Of a DNA stretch of 64,000 nucleotides, positions 8,706 to 18,454 are shown piece after piece. The position numbers were made by a program, and so were the translations under genes. Source of the stretch: Bacteroidales bacterium Barb4. Lineage in GTDB: Bacteria; Bacteroidota; Bacteroidia; Bacteroidales; Tannerellaceae. The stretch is taken from positions 1-64,000 of the forward strand of contig LBCX01000001.1 of the NCBI GenBank assembly GCA_001657575.1. Reading direction: 5' to 3'. Within the stretch, counting starts at the first letter, position 1; every line of letters starts with the position of its first letter. The notes under the pieces are model-generated. The model had not been told where the DNA came from. It did not search any database and saw only the letters and a program-made list of their open reading frames with translations.

Positions 8706-11585
8706 ATGAGGTCTTTACTGCTGATTGCTGCTCTTTGTTTCAGCTTGCCGGGCATGGCTCAATCCGCTTATCATGTAAGTCCTTACGGAACGGCGGGTAA
8801 TGCGGGTACTTCTTGGGATGATGCCGTTACTCTGCAAGCGGCTTTGTCTGCCGCCGCCGACGGAGATACTATCCGCATAGCCAAAGGGAATTATCATACC
8901 GCGAATGCCCGCGGTGCCTGGCAGGTTGCCAAAAGCGTGACAATCATCGGCGGTTATGACGAGACGGAGGATGCGGCAGGGAAACCGCCCGAAAATCCTT
9001 CGGCTACGATTCTGTACGGTAACAGAATACCGGACGGCAACGGAAAGACTACACGTGTCATAAGCATTATCGGCACGGCAGACCACATCATCCGTGTCAC
9101 TGTTGAAAATCTGACAATGACCGGCGGAAACGGAACGTATGATGTTTATGCAAGCGGTCGCGGAGGAGGCTTGTATAACCGTTATTCCGAAACGGTATTG
9201 CGGGGTGTTGTCATTTCAGGGAATACAGCTTCCGACGATGGAAGCAATGATGCCTTCGGCGGCGGGATATGCAATGAAATGGCTGTTCTTACAATAACCG
9301 AAAACTCCGTCATACAAAATAATATAGCTTCTGCCGACGGTGTCGGCAGTGCCTTCGGCGGCGGAATCAGTAACAGCGGCAGCCTCACTGTTGACGGGAA
9401 CACGAGGATAGAAAACAATACGGCTTCTGCCGGGACGGGAGCCGGTTCGGGCGGCGGAATATTCAGTTCCGGAGAAACGGCAAAGCTCTTTGTAAGCCAC
9501 AGTGTAATCATCGGAAACAAAGCGGTTGACAACCCGTCCGGCGATCAAGAAGCATCCGGAGGCGGCATAGATAATACAGCCGGTTCATACGCCGAATTGG
9601 CTGTGGGAACCGTTGTTAAAGACAATATTGCCACTACCGGCTTGGGAATCGGTTTCGGCGGAGGAGTGAGCAATACATCCTTTTCCGCACTGCTTTTTTT
9701 CGCCGGTCTCGTTACATCCAATACGGCGATCAGTAATCTGTCGAACACGGCAGAAGCCCGGGGTGGCGGGATATATAATGACAACTTGTCCACGTTGGAA
9801 TGGGAGGATCTGACGGCTTTCATACACAGCAACACCGCTACTGCCGGCTCCGGAACAAGCACGGGAACCGATATTTATTCAAAGTATGCCTACAACGTCT
9901 TTTTCCCCGTTGTTGAACATATAACCTCCGACAGGGAAATCCGTACCCATGCGGTTAAGAATGGCGGCACTTTCTGGTTTACGCTAAAGACGGATTCCGA
10001 CAACAAAGACCAGACACAGCTTGTTTTGGCTAACGACCGCCCGCTGACGCCGTCCGACAGTATGGGCGATGGGATGTACCAATATACCCTGACAATAACG
10101 GAGGATGTGGTGTTTTATATCGCATTCAAATCCATTATCACGCTACCCGACATTCCACTGATGCCGGGCTTCACCCTTACCCCCGATCCAGGCGAATATA
10201 TTACTCGCTCTGATGGCACATTTACTTTTTCCTTGCAGAAGGAGAAAAAATACAAGGGCATTGAACCGGTTGTCAGGATAGGCGAGACCCTTTTGCTTCC
10301 ATCCGGCATAGAAGGAGATACCATTTACCGGTATTCGCTGTTGACGAAGGAAGATGCGGATATTCAAATCACAACAAACCGCCACGTTGTCATGCTTTCC
10401 GACCCGCCGCAGGGTCTCTCTCTTACCACAGACCAACCGTTAGTGTATGCTACTGCCAATAATACGTTTGCCTTCACCCTGAATGTGACGGATGATCGGT
10501 TCAAATACATCCTGCCGACCGTTCTGGTAAACGGCATCTCTACAATGCCGACCGGCAAAAACGACGGCAGTTACCGGTATATCTTGGATATAAGGGGCTA
10601 TACGGATGTTCAAATCGAATTTAAACACCACTCCGTCACGGTACCTTACTCCCCAACGAGCGTTACTATGAACCGTGTTCCGGGGAGATACGATATTCAA
10701 TCCGACAGCGCATTTAACTTCACCTTGACGGTAACGGACAGCAAACTCGCAGACATAGCTCCGTTTGTTGCCGTGAATGGCAATCCGTTGCTTTTCTCCG
10801 GCAAGCAAGGCAGTTTCATTTACCTGTATTCCTTGAAAACAACGGAAGATGTGCTTATTCGAATCGAAGCAGATTACTATGCCGTCACGTTTGCCGCTCC
10901 GCCGGAAAGTGTCGCAGCTGTCACGCCCGAACCGGGGAAATACTTTGCTTTCGTCGGCACTGACTTCACTTTCACGCTAAATCCAAAGGAACAATACCTT
11001 GATGCCTGTCTGGAGGTTGTTGCCGGTAACGATACGATATATCCCGTCCGGGACAGCAACGGAGGGTTCACGATGTCTCTGAGTGGTTTAAGGAAAGATA
11101 TTTCCGTCACCGCCTTTTTGTTCTATAAGGTAGTGATTCATCCTTCCATTTTTATAGATATGGATATTCTCCCCGGCGAATACAAGGTTGTTCCCGGCAG
11201 TGATTTCATTTTCAAACTGAAGCCGTATGAACAATACACCAATATCGTCCCGACTGTCGTTGTCAACGGGAATATATGGCAGCTTCTCCCTGTCGAAAGC
11301 GATGGATGGTACACAATCTCTCTGCCTGCCACAAAAGACACCGACATACAAATCCAACTGCTGCCGGAAGCCTCCCTTTTCCCTGCAAACGCGGTGAAGA
11401 TATACAGCCACGGCGGCAACCTTGCCATTGAATCTGCTGCCGGAGAAATCCCTGTAACGGTTACCACTCTCGCCGGTCGTGTCAAAGCCCGGCAGAAAGT
11501 AGCAGGAACGAAAAGCATCGCCCTGCCGGCAGGGATATATATTGTGAGGGCGGGGGTAGAAACACGGAAGATAACGGTTAGATGA
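8706..11585 (+). CDS. Beta-helix surface protein with T9SS sorting domain (paralog 2)
   Basis: A 959-residue paralog of the protein at 5124, with the same order: signal peptide (MRSLLLIAALCFSLPGMAQ), beta-helix with GGGIYN turns, repeated FTFTL/YRYSL domains, and a T9SS-type C-terminus (IYSHGG...TLAGR...LPAGIYIVRAG...KITVR). The ATG at 8706 is chosen over 8697 because it starts a clean signal peptide. Several segments are nearly identical to paralog 1 (for example VTVENLTMT, SETVLR), suggesting tandem duplication or gene conversion. The stop overlaps the next gene's ATG by four bases, so the two are probably cotranscribed. Confidence 0.75.
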   Translation: MRSLLLIAALCFSLPGMAQSAYHVSPYGTAGNAGTSWDDAVTLQAALSAAADGDTIRIAKGNYHTANARGAWQVAKSVTIIGGYDETEDAAGKPPENPSATILYGNRIPDGNGKTTRVISIIGTADHIIRVTVENLTMTGGNGTYDVYASGRGGGLYNRYSETVLRGVVISGNTASDDGSNDAFGGGICNEMAVLTITENSVIQNNIASADGVGSAFGGGISNSGSLTVDGNTRIENNTASAGTGAGSGGGIFSSGETAKLFVSHSVIIGNKAVDNPSGDQEASGGGIDNTAGSYAELAVGTVVKDNIATTGLGIGFGGGVSNTSFSALLFFAGLVTSNTAISNLSNTAEARGGGIYNDNLSTLEWEDLTAFIHSNTATAGSGTSTGTDIYSKYAYNVFFPVVEHITSDREIRTHAVKNGGTFWFTLKTDSDNKDQTQLVLANDRPLTPSDSMGDGMYQYTLTITEDVVFYIAFKSIITLPDIPLMPGFTLTPDPGEYITRSDGTFTFSLQKEKKYKGIEPVVRIGETLLLPSGIEGDTIYRYSLLTKEDADIQITTNRHVVMLSDPPQGLSLTTDQPLVYATANNTFAFTLNVTDDRFKYILPTVLVNGISTMPTGKNDGSYRYILDIRGYTDVQIEFKHHSVTVPYSPTSVTMNRVPGRYDIQSDSAFNFTLTVTDSKLADIAPFVAVNGNPLLFSGKQGSFIYLYSLKTTEDVLIRIEADYYAVTFAAPPESVAAVTPEPGKYFAFVGTDFTFTLNPKEQYLDACLEVVAGNDTIYPVRDSNGGFTMSLSGLRKDISVTAFLFYKVVIHPSIFIDMDILPGEYKVVPGSDFIFKLKPYEQYTNIVPTVVVNGNIWQLLPVESDGWYTISLPATKDTDIQIQLLPEASLFPANAVKIYSHGGNLAIESAAGEIPVTVTTLAGRVKARQKVAGTKSIALPAGIYIVRAGVETRKITVR

Positions 11586-12133
11586 AGCACATAACAATCA
11601 CAGGCGATTTAGGCAGCGGAAAAAGTGCCGTATCCCGCATCCTCGCAGAGAAATTGAACGGCAAGATCTTGTCAACGGGCTATATCCAACGGAATATTGC
11701 CGCCCGTTACAACATGACGACGCTGGAGCTGAATAAATACACGGAGACCCATCCGGAAATAGACGACATCATCGACAACGAGTTGAAAAAGACTGCCGAC
11801 AGCAACGATTTACACATCATTGACTCCCGCCTTGCCTGGTTCTTCATCCCAGATTCGTTCAAGGTGTACCTGTCGGTTGATATTCAGGTAGCGGCAGAAC
11901 GGATAAGGGAAGACTCTAAGCGGATTACGGAAACATACGATTCCAGCCTCAAAGCCGCCACCGCCATCGCCGACAGGAAGAAGAGCGAAAACAAACGGTA
12001 TCTGAGCTATTACGGAGCGGATTGTGCCGACATGAACAACTTCGACCTGATTGTTGATACTTCCTCCGTCTCACCGGAGGAAGTCGCCGAAACCATCATC
12101 AAAGGGTATGACAAGTGGAAACTTGGTTGCTGA
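11582..12133 (+). CDS. Cytidylate kinase-like P-loop kinase
   Basis: A 183-residue nucleotide-kinase-fold protein. The Walker A motif GDLGSGKS lies at residues 8-15, and VDIQVAAERI plus the DRKKSENKRYLSYYGAD segment resemble the lid and C-terminal part of cytidylate-kinase-like (AAA_33/Cytidylate_kin2) proteins. The ATG overlaps the stop of the surface-protein gene (ATGA), which implies translational coupling even though the products are unrelated. Substrate unknown; CMP kinase activity is not established because this is the divergent 'cytidylate kinase-like' subgroup. Confidence 0.75.
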   Translation: MKHITITGDLGSGKSAVSRILAEKLNGKILSTGYIQRNIAARYNMTTLELNKYTETHPEIDDIIDNELKKTADSNDLHIIDSRLAWFFIPDSFKVYLSVDIQVAAERIREDSKRITETYDSSLKAATAIADRKKSENKRYLSYYGADCADMNNFDLIVDTSSVSPEEVAETIIKGYDKWKLGC

Positions 12134-14227
12134 TTACTCTTTCAGCCATTTGTCCAGCCAGCGGAAGAAAGTGCGTTGGAAGAGGATGCCGTTTTGCGGT
12201 TGGGTTATCCAATGGTTTTCATTCGGATAGATAAGCAGTTCGGCGGGGATACCGCGCAGTTTGGCGGCGTTGAAGGCACTCATGCCCTGGGAGGCAAGGA
12301 TGCGATAGTCCAGTTCGCCGCAGGAGACGAGGATGGGGGTATCCCATTTATCAATAAAGCGGTGGGGGGAGTTGGCGAAGGTGCGTTGCGCCACGGCGTT
12401 ACCCTTGTCCCAATAGGCACCGCCCATGTCCCAGTTGGCAAACCACATCTCTTCGGTTTCCACATATTGCTGTTCGAGGTTGAAAATGCCGGCATGGGCG
12501 ATGAAAGCTTTGAACCGCTTGTCATGATGCCCTGCCAGCCAATAGACGGAGAATCCTCCATAGCTTGCACCGACAGCTCCCAGATGTGCGGCATCCACAT
12601 AAGGCTCTTTGGCGACTTCATCAATGGCGGAAAGGTAGTCCTTCATGTTCTGCCCGCCATAATCACCGCTGATTTGTTCCAGCCATTCCTGACCGAAGCC
12701 GGGCAGTCCGCGGCGGTTCGGAGCAACCACGATATAGCCGTTTGCCGCCATGATTTGAAGATTCCAGCGGAAGCTCCAGAACTGGCTGACCGTGCTTTGA
12801 GGTCCTCCCTGACAGTAGAGCAGGGCGGGGTATTTCTTATTCGGGTCGAAGTGGGGAGGATAGACTACCCATGTGAGCATATCCTTGTTGTCGGTAGTTT
12901 TAATCAGGCGGGGAACACTTTTGCCTATGGTTAACTGATCCATAACCGCCTTATTCTCGAAACTGATTTCCACAGCTTCCCCGCTTTCGGGATTGACGGC
13001 AAACACCTCAGTCGGGCTTTCCATTGATTGACGCAGAGCGACTATCTTGCCTGCTACGGCATCCATGCCCGTATAATCGTATTGACCGGTGGTGATTTGG
13101 CGGATTTGCTTGTCCAAATCAATCTGCCAGATATGCGTCAAAGCCTCCTTGCAGGCGATGATGTAGAGAGAGCGGCTGTCGGGCAGCCATTGAAGGGCAT
13201 CGGTGTTGTAATCAAACTCGGAGGTGAGGTATTGCTTTTCGCCGGTAATGAGGTTGGCGGTGAAGAGGCGTTTCTTGTCGGATTCATAGCCGTCGCGTTC
13301 CTGACTGACCCAAGCGATATAGGCACCGTCGGGCGAGAAAAGGGGCATGGTGTCGTAGCCCTGCATACCTTCCGTCAGGTTGTCGGTCAGTTTGGTTTCT
13401 ATATTATATAGGTATATGTCGGAGTTGGTGGAAAGGGCATACGCCATGCCCGTCTTCTTGCGGCAGGCATAGGCGATAAACCTGCCGTCGGGACTCCAAG
13501 CCATGTCCTCAATGCCGCTCATGGGCTTCATCGGAGCCTCGTAAGGTTCACCTTCCAGCAGGTCGGTCGCTGCCCCCATAGTCCCCTCGCGGTCGAAAGA
13601 AGCGAGGAAAGGATGCGGAACGGTTTCCACCCATTCGTCCCAATGTTTATACATCAGATCGTCAATGACGCGCCCGCTCGCTTTCGGCAGGTCGGGATAT
13701 ACATCGGCGGTGCGTTGTCCGTACTTGACATCACTGACAAACAACACCTTGTCCTCAACGGGAGAGAGCAGGAAAGCACTGATGCCCCCTTCGTGTCGGC
13801 TGATTTGCCTGCGGTTGGAGCCGTCGGCATCCATCACCCATATTTGCGAGTCTCCGCTTTCGGAAGACAGGAAAGCAATCTGCCCGCCGCCATTTATCCA
13901 TACAGCATTCTGTTCGCTTTTGGGGGTGAAAGTAAGCTGCCGCTTATCCGTACCGTCCAGATTGACAACGAACAGCTCCCTGTTCCCCTTATTCTGTTCG
14001 ACACTCATAAACGTCACACCGTAGAGCACCTTTGTCCCGTCGGGTGACAGTTTGGCATCGCTCACACGCGCCATGCCGTACAACACTTCGGGCGTCAGGA
14101 GACCGTCCGGCACATTTGCTTCCGTCCGACCTATAAGGGGAGCCTGTTCTTCTGTCTTTGGGGATTCTTGGGTGCAAGCCCCTGTCAATACGGCTGCTGC
14201 CATAACCATTGCGATAGATTTATTCAT
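12134..14227 (-). CDS. S9 family prolyl oligopeptidase-type peptidase, lipoprotein
   Basis: A 697-residue periplasmic or outer-membrane peptidase. MNKSIAMVMAAAVLTGAC is a lipoprotein signal with Cys18 as the lipidated residue. Residues about 45-400 form a TolB-like beta-propeller (repeated SPDG motifs). The C-terminal 260 residues form an alpha/beta hydrolase with GASYGGF (Ser555), Asp640 in GELDYR and His672 in NENHW. This is typical of DPP V/acylaminoacyl peptidase relatives, which release short peptides. Converging with the kinase gene; the two stops are adjacent. Confidence 0.92.
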   Translation of the reverse strand: MNKSIAMVMAAAVLTGACTQESPKTEEQAPLIGRTEANVPDGLLTPEVLYGMARVSDAKLSPDGTKVLYGVTFMSVEQNKGNRELFVVNLDGTDKRQLTFTPKSEQNAVWINGGGQIAFLSSESGDSQIWVMDADGSNRRQISRHEGGISAFLLSPVEDKVLFVSDVKYGQRTADVYPDLPKASGRVIDDLMYKHWDEWVETVPHPFLASFDREGTMGAATDLLEGEPYEAPMKPMSGIEDMAWSPDGRFIAYACRKKTGMAYALSTNSDIYLYNIETKLTDNLTEGMQGYDTMPLFSPDGAYIAWVSQERDGYESDKKRLFTANLITGEKQYLTSEFDYNTDALQWLPDSRSLYIIACKEALTHIWQIDLDKQIRQITTGQYDYTGMDAVAGKIVALRQSMESPTEVFAVNPESGEAVEISFENKAVMDQLTIGKSVPRLIKTTDNKDMLTWVVYPPHFDPNKKYPALLYCQGGPQSTVSQFWSFRWNLQIMAANGYIVVAPNRRGLPGFGQEWLEQISGDYGGQNMKDYLSAIDEVAKEPYVDAAHLGAVGASYGGFSVYWLAGHHDKRFKAFIAHAGIFNLEQQYVETEEMWFANWDMGGAYWDKGNAVAQRTFANSPHRFIDKWDTPILVSCGELDYRILASQGMSAFNAAKLRGIPAELLIYPNENHWITQPQNGILFQRTFFRWLDKWLKE

Positions 14228-14281
14228 TGCTTTTATTGTTTACTCCGTGATTAACCTCTTCCCTCTCATATAGAAAAGTCA

Positions 14282-14289
14282 CAAATGTA
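14282..14289 (-). promoter_or_regulatory. -7 box of the S9 peptidase gene
   Basis: TACATTTG on the minus strand, about 55 bases upstream of the ATG, matches TAnnTTTG. A matching -33 element is not obvious. Confidence 0.4.
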
Positions 14290-14731
14290 TGACTTTTTCA
14301 ATATACTCCGCATTCTCCTTCGGCAATCAAGGCAACCACACGAAATCAGGTAATCGGTTTTTTCAGATACCCAATGTTATAAGCAGCATTAAGTCTGCGT
14401 TTCTTAAGGCTAAGTTTATCGGGTTGTTCCTTAATGATTTGCAAAGAAGGTTTTTCTCATTGTCCCGGAGATTTTCAGCTGCATATCTTTTCCCCGCCCT
14501 GCAGGCATCTTGCCCTAATATCACGCCCAAATGCCCTCTGACCTGGGCATTGAAATAACCTGCATTCATTCCCTGGGATCATTTCTTCCGAAAATCTCCC
14601 GCAAGTGTTACCAAACAAAACCATGTTTTCACAATTCTCACCATGACTCAAATAAGTTGAAAAACCTGTTAACAAGATGTCAGAGATTTTGTGAAAACAT
14701 TTTTTCTCCATGCGAAATCCCTCTGTAGAAC
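14290..14731. other. Gene-free spacer, possible degraded coding remnant
   Basis: No intact gene is supported. A 68-codon minus-strand frame (14363-14569) and adjacent stop-interrupted frames could be a decayed transposase or other gene, but I recognise no motif. No start signal or promoter fits it. Confidence 0.3.
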
Positions 14732-15058
14732 TTAAATAACGTGAGTTCGATATAAGAGGCAACCGTAACTATAAGGATATTACATACATTCCAAAGGAAT
14801 GCAAGATTTCAGCCCCACATGAAGCGAAGCGGAATGTGGGGTCAATAAAACGGTTACCAATAAGTTCTGAAAGAACGACCGGCATTATATGTTGCATTTT
14901 GTATTTGTATTGTTCTTTCAGAACTTTCCTGACGTCATTATCTCTAAACCCCACATTCCGCTTCGCTTCATGTGGGGCTGAAATCTTTCATTCCTTCGGA
15001 ATGTATGTAATATCCTTATGGTTACAACTGTTTCTAATATCGAACTCACGTTATTTAA
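14732..15058. repeat. Dispersed multi-hairpin element with long terminal inverted repeats, copy C
   Basis: The largest copy of the element. It has the same internal plan (ATTCC hairpins, CCCCACATGAAGCGAAGCGG pairing with CCGCTTCGCTTCATGTGGGG, internal TTCTGAAAGAA and GTTCTTTCAGAAC hairpins). Outer arms of 22 bases are perfect inverted repeats at 14732-14753 and 15037-15058, and imperfect pairing continues inward through the GGATATTACATACATTCC region. The right arm contains the stop codon of the pseudouridine synthase gene. Confidence 0.8.
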
Positions 15059-15734
15059 CCCCAACGTGTTCTGAAAGTGCCTTCCAAAGCGTATCGGCGG
15101 GAACAACTGCCGTGATTGCCACAAGTTGTTTACTGACGGGATGAATAAACTCCGCCTTGCGGGCGTGGAGACTGATGCCTCCGTCTTTGTTGGAACGGTC
15201 GAAACCGTATTTCAGATCGCCCTTGATGGGGCAGCCTGCCTTTGCCAACTGGGCGCGTATCTGATGATGACGACCGGTTTTCAGGTCTATCTCCAGCAGG
15301 CAATAGTTTTCGGAACGGGCAATGAGTTTATAGTGTAGGACAGCTTTCTTGGAGTCGGGCTTCTCCGTGTCGCAGGCATAGCTTTTGTTCTGTTTCTCAT
15401 TGCGCACCAGCCAGTTGACAAGTTCGCCTTCTGTTGCGGGGGGAGAGTTCTTTACAATCGCCCAATAAGTCTTTTTCACCTCGCCGAGGCGGAACATTTC
15501 ATTCAATCGCGCAAGGCTTTTGGTCGTTTTGGCAAAAAGGACAACACCGCTGACCGGACGATCCAAGCGGTGCGTAACTCCGACAAACACATTGCCCGGC
15601 TTGGCGTATTTCTCTTTCAGCCAAGCCTTCAGCAAGTCCGGCAGGGGCTTGTCGCCGGTCTTGTCGCCCTGCACAATCTCCCCGCAGGTTTTATTAACCG
15701 CAATAATATGATTATCCTCGTATATGATTTCCAT
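15051..15734 (-). CDS. RluA-family pseudouridine synthase
   Basis: A 227-residue RNA pseudouridine synthase converting uridine to pseudouridine in rRNA or tRNA. The catalytic-Asp motif is HRLDRPVSGVVLFAKT (residues about 55-70), followed by KTYWAIV, LKTGRHHQIRAQLA and HARKAEFIHP, all RluA-family signatures. There is no S4 domain, and the short length fits the small RluA-like subgroup. The exact target uridine cannot be assigned. The final Lys codon and TAA stop lie inside the terminal inverted repeat of element C, so the present C-terminus may have been set by the element. Confidence 0.88.
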   Translation of the reverse strand: MEIIYEDNHIIAVNKTCGEIVQGDKTGDKPLPDLLKAWLKEKYAKPGNVFVGVTHRLDRPVSGVVLFAKTTKSLARLNEMFRLGEVKKTYWAIVKNSPPATEGELVNWLVRNEKQNKSYACDTEKPDSKKAVLHYKLIARSENYCLLEIDLKTGRHHQIRAQLAKAGCPIKGDLKYGFDRSNKDGGISLHARKAEFIHPVSKQLVAITAVVPADTLWKALSEHVGVK

Positions 15735-15804
15735 TGTTTTTGGGAAGGTAGAAGTTGGGAGTTAGAAGTTGGAAAATAGGAAATAGAAGTTAGTAGCTTG
15801 TATA

Positions 15805-16006
15805 ATGTCCCGAAGGGACAAGAGATTTCAGCCCCACATGAAGCGTAGCGGAATGTGGGGTTTACGGACAGGGCAACCCTGTGAAATCCTGAAAGGATGA
15901 CAGAATATATCGTTCTTTCAGAACTTATTGGTAATTGCTCTTTTAACCCCACATTCCGCTACGCTTCATGTGGGGCTGAAATCTCCCGTCCCTTTGGGAC
16001 GACCAC
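15805..16006. repeat. Dispersed multi-hairpin element, copy D
   Basis: Same order of hairpins as the other copies. The arms CCCCACATGAAGCGTAGCGG and CCGCTACGCTTCATGTGGGG are perfectly complementary. Outer hairpins are GTCCCGAAGGGAC and GTCCCTTTGGGAC. It lies just upstream of mnmE, and an open frame from 15928 into mnmE is only read-through. Confidence 0.75.
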
Positions 16007-16065
16007 CAAATAAAACAGCGCAAAAAAACGAAAAATATCTTATACGGGGCTTGGAATTGCGCGGA

Positions 16066-16096
16066 TTTGGCAGGATAGATATTTTACTTACTTTTG
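16066..16096 (+). promoter_or_regulatory. mnmE promoter
   Basis: TTTG at 16066-16069 and TACTTTTG at 16089-16096 with a 19-base spacer fit the Bacteroidetes -33/-7 consensus and precede the ATG at 16111. Confidence 0.6.
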
Positions 16097-16110
16097 AAGC
16101 GTTAATTTAT

Positions 16111-17511
16111 ATGCGGATGAATAATTGTGACATTATCTGCGCCGTCTCAACCGCTCCGGGTTGCGGAGGAATAGCCGTAATACGATTATCGGGAAAAGGG
16201 TGTATTGAGCTGACCGATAACGTATTTGCATCCCCTTCCGGCAAGAAATTAGCAGACTGTCAAGCCAATACCGTACATTTCGGGGAAATACGCAAAGGAG
16301 CGGAAGCTGTGGACGAGGTGGTGACGGCACTGTTTCGCGCTCCTCATTCTTTTACGGGAGAAGATACGGTGGAGATTACCTGCCACGGTTCCGTCTATAT
16401 CCAACAACAAATTGTGCAATTGCTGATTGACAATGGTGCGCGTTCCGCCCTTCCGGGAGAATTCACGCAACGGGCGTTCCTGAACGGGAAAATGGATCTT
16501 TGTCAGGCAGAGGCGGTAGCCGATTTGATAGCCTCTTCTACTGCCGGCATGCACCGGCTGGCGTTGAATCAGATGCGGGGAGGCTTCGGCAGTGAATTGG
16601 CGAAATTGCGCAGCCGCCTGTTGGATTTCACTTCATTGATTGAGTTGGAACTGGACTTTGGCGAGGAAGATGTGACATTTGCCGACCGTAGCCGGTTGAA
16701 AGAGTCGGCTACAGATATAGAAGCCGTTATCCGCCGGCTGGCAGATTCTTTTGGTACGGGCAACGCCGTCAAGAACGGCATCCCCGTTGCTATTATCGGC
16801 GAGACAAACGCCGGCAAATCTACCCTGTTAAACCTCTTAGTTGGCGAAGAACGCGCCATCGTTTCCGACATTCATGGTACAACACGCGATGCCATAGAAG
16901 ACACCATCAACCTCTCCGGCATCACTTTTCGCATCATTGACACTGCCGGCATCCGCAACACCTCCGACACGATAGAAGCAATGGGTATCGAACGCACCTT
17001 CAAGAAATTGGAACAAGCCTCTATCGTCCTTTGGATCATTGACCTGACTACCCCCGTAGAACAAACAAAAGCCCTGTCCCAAACAATCCTCCCCAAAGCT
17101 GCCGGCAAGCACCTTATTCTCATCCTCAACAAATCCGACCTCCTGACCTCAAACGAACTGTCTGCCAAGTACTGCCAACTAAGCGACATTTCCGCCTCTG
17201 CCCGCCTCTGTATTTCCGCCAAACAACAAACCAATACCGACCAACTGCAACAGGAACTCATTAAAGCCGCCGCCCTCCCCGCCCTTTCCCAAAACGATGT
17301 TATTGTTACCAACGTCCGCCATTATGAAGCCCTTGTTCATGCCCTTCGTGCTATCCGCCATGTCCTTCACGGATTGGACAACGGTCTCCCCGGCGACCTC
17401 CTCAGCCAGGACATCCGCGAGTGCATCCACTACTTGGGTGAAATAACCGGACATATCACGAATGACGAGATATTGGGGAATATATTCGGGAAGTTCTGCA
17501 TTGGGAAGTAA
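16111..17511 (+). CDS. mnmE: tRNA uridine-5-carboxymethylaminomethyl modification GTPase MnmE
   Basis: A 466-residue GTPase that works with MnmG to modify U34 of certain tRNAs. The N-terminal folate-binding domain starts with DIICAVSTAPG; the G domain has GETNAGKS (P-loop), DIHGTTRD (G2), DTAG (G3) and NKSD (G4). The C-terminus ends in FGKFCIGK, the C-(I/L/V)-G-K motif needed for activity, so the protein is complete. The ATG at 16111 follows a good promoter; an upstream in-frame extension reads through element D and is rejected. A strong terminator follows. Confidence 0.97.
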   Translation: MRMNNCDIICAVSTAPGCGGIAVIRLSGKGCIELTDNVFASPSGKKLADCQANTVHFGEIRKGAEAVDEVVTALFRAPHSFTGEDTVEITCHGSVYIQQQIVQLLIDNGARSALPGEFTQRAFLNGKMDLCQAEAVADLIASSTAGMHRLALNQMRGGFGSELAKLRSRLLDFTSLIELELDFGEEDVTFADRSRLKESATDIEAVIRRLADSFGTGNAVKNGIPVAIIGETNAGKSTLLNLLVGEERAIVSDIHGTTRDAIEDTINLSGITFRIIDTAGIRNTSDTIEAMGIERTFKKLEQASIVLWIIDLTTPVEQTKALSQTILPKAAGKHLILILNKSDLLTSNELSAKYCQLSDISASARLCISAKQQTNTDQLQQELIKAAALPALSQNDVIVTNVRHYEALVHALRAIRHVLHGLDNGLPGDLLSQDIRECIHYLGEITGHITNDEILGNIFGKFCIGK

Positions 17512-17544
17512 CTTGCCAAAAGCAAACAGGAACAAACTACTAAT

Positions 17545-17579
17545 AACCGCTATAATATACTCTATTATAGCGGTTTTTA
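17545..17579 (+). terminator. mnmE intrinsic terminator
   Basis: AACCGCTATAATA, a five-base loop, then TATTATAGCGGTT and a T-rich tract. A 13-bp perfect stem downstream of mnmE. Confidence 0.85.
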
Positions 17580-17707
17580 TTTTTATTATATTTATCGTTA
17601 ATATGCTTTGTTATCTGTTTATTTTAAGAAGAAATCGCCTATTTGGACTAACATGGACTATAGTGGACTATGGTAGACTAAAAAATGGCGAAACAACAGA
17701 AAAGCGC

Positions 17708-18454
17708 ATGAAAGGAAAGCACCCGATTAGAAAGGTATGTGAGTATTGCGGAAATGAATTTGAGGCATTCAAAAGTACTGTACGCTATTGTTCCCACTCA
17801 TGTAACAGAAAAGCGTATAAAGAAATCAAAAGACAAGAGGTTATAGCATTAACCGAATCACTGACGGGTAAAGAAACAAAGGAGAAAACAGTTAAAAATC
17901 TTTCAGGACAAGAGTACCTTAGTGTATCCGAAGCGGCTCAAATACTGGGTTGGTGTAAACAGAGTGTCTATAACTATTGTCACAAGGGCATTATTCCGGC
18001 AATTAGAATATCACGCCGAACCACATTAATACGCAGGATGGATATTGATACCCTTTTTAATGAAATAGGATCATATCAGGTATTGCCTGTAAACAAACAA
18101 AAATTCATTGATGAGTGGTACACCCTTGCGGATATAACAGAGAGATATGGAATACTCCGACATCAGATAAGAAAGATTATCAATGTCGAAAACATACCAA
18201 CTAAAAAGGACGGCACACGTACACTGGCAGCCAAGAACAAAACAGATGCTTATTTCCGCAAGAAAGGTTTTGATGACACTGCGGTTAATCTTGCCGGTTG
18301 GTGCACCTCATCGGAAATAATGGAATGGTACGGGATGAGTGAGCAAGCCGTGTATGTATTTGTTTCCAAGTATGCCATACCCAAAAAACGTGTAAACGGA
18401 AAACTCTTTTACAGCAAACAACATATTGACAAACTAAAGGGTAACAGGAAATGA
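17708..18454 (+). CDS. Helix-turn-helix protein of an integrative element
   Basis: A 248-residue protein. Residues near the start (CEYCGNEFEAFKSTVRYCSHSC) form a CxxC...CxxxC zinc-binding site. Then come three MerR/excisionase-type helix-turn-helix segments: YLSVSEAAQILGWCKQSVYN, WYTLADITERYGI and WCTSSEIMEWYGMSEQAVY. Such proteins sit beside integrases in Bacteroidetes integrative elements and probably regulate excision or gene expression. The ATG at 17708 is preferred; upstream codons to 17462 run through the mnmE terminator. The stop overlaps the integrase ATG. Confidence 0.7.
   Translation: MKGKHPIRKVCEYCGNEFEAFKSTVRYCSHSCNRKAYKEIKRQEVIALTESLTGKETKEKTVKNLSGQEYLSVSEAAQILGWCKQSVYNYCHKGIIPAIRISRRTTLIRRMDIDTLFNEIGSYQVLPVNKQKFIDEWYTLADITERYGILRHQIRKIINVENIPTKKDGTRTLAAKNKTDAYFRKKGFDDTAVNLAGWCTSSEIMEWYGMSEQAVYVFVSKYAIPKKRVNGKLFYSKQHIDKLKGNRK

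Noticed and set aside
14363-14569. Short minus-strand protein or transposase fragment
   Set aside because: No transposase motif is recognisable and neighbouring frames are interrupted; kept only as a possible remnant.
15928-16110. N-terminal extension of mnmE through element D
   Set aside because: The extension translates the hairpin element; the ATG at 16111 has a promoter and starts the conserved MnmE N-terminus.
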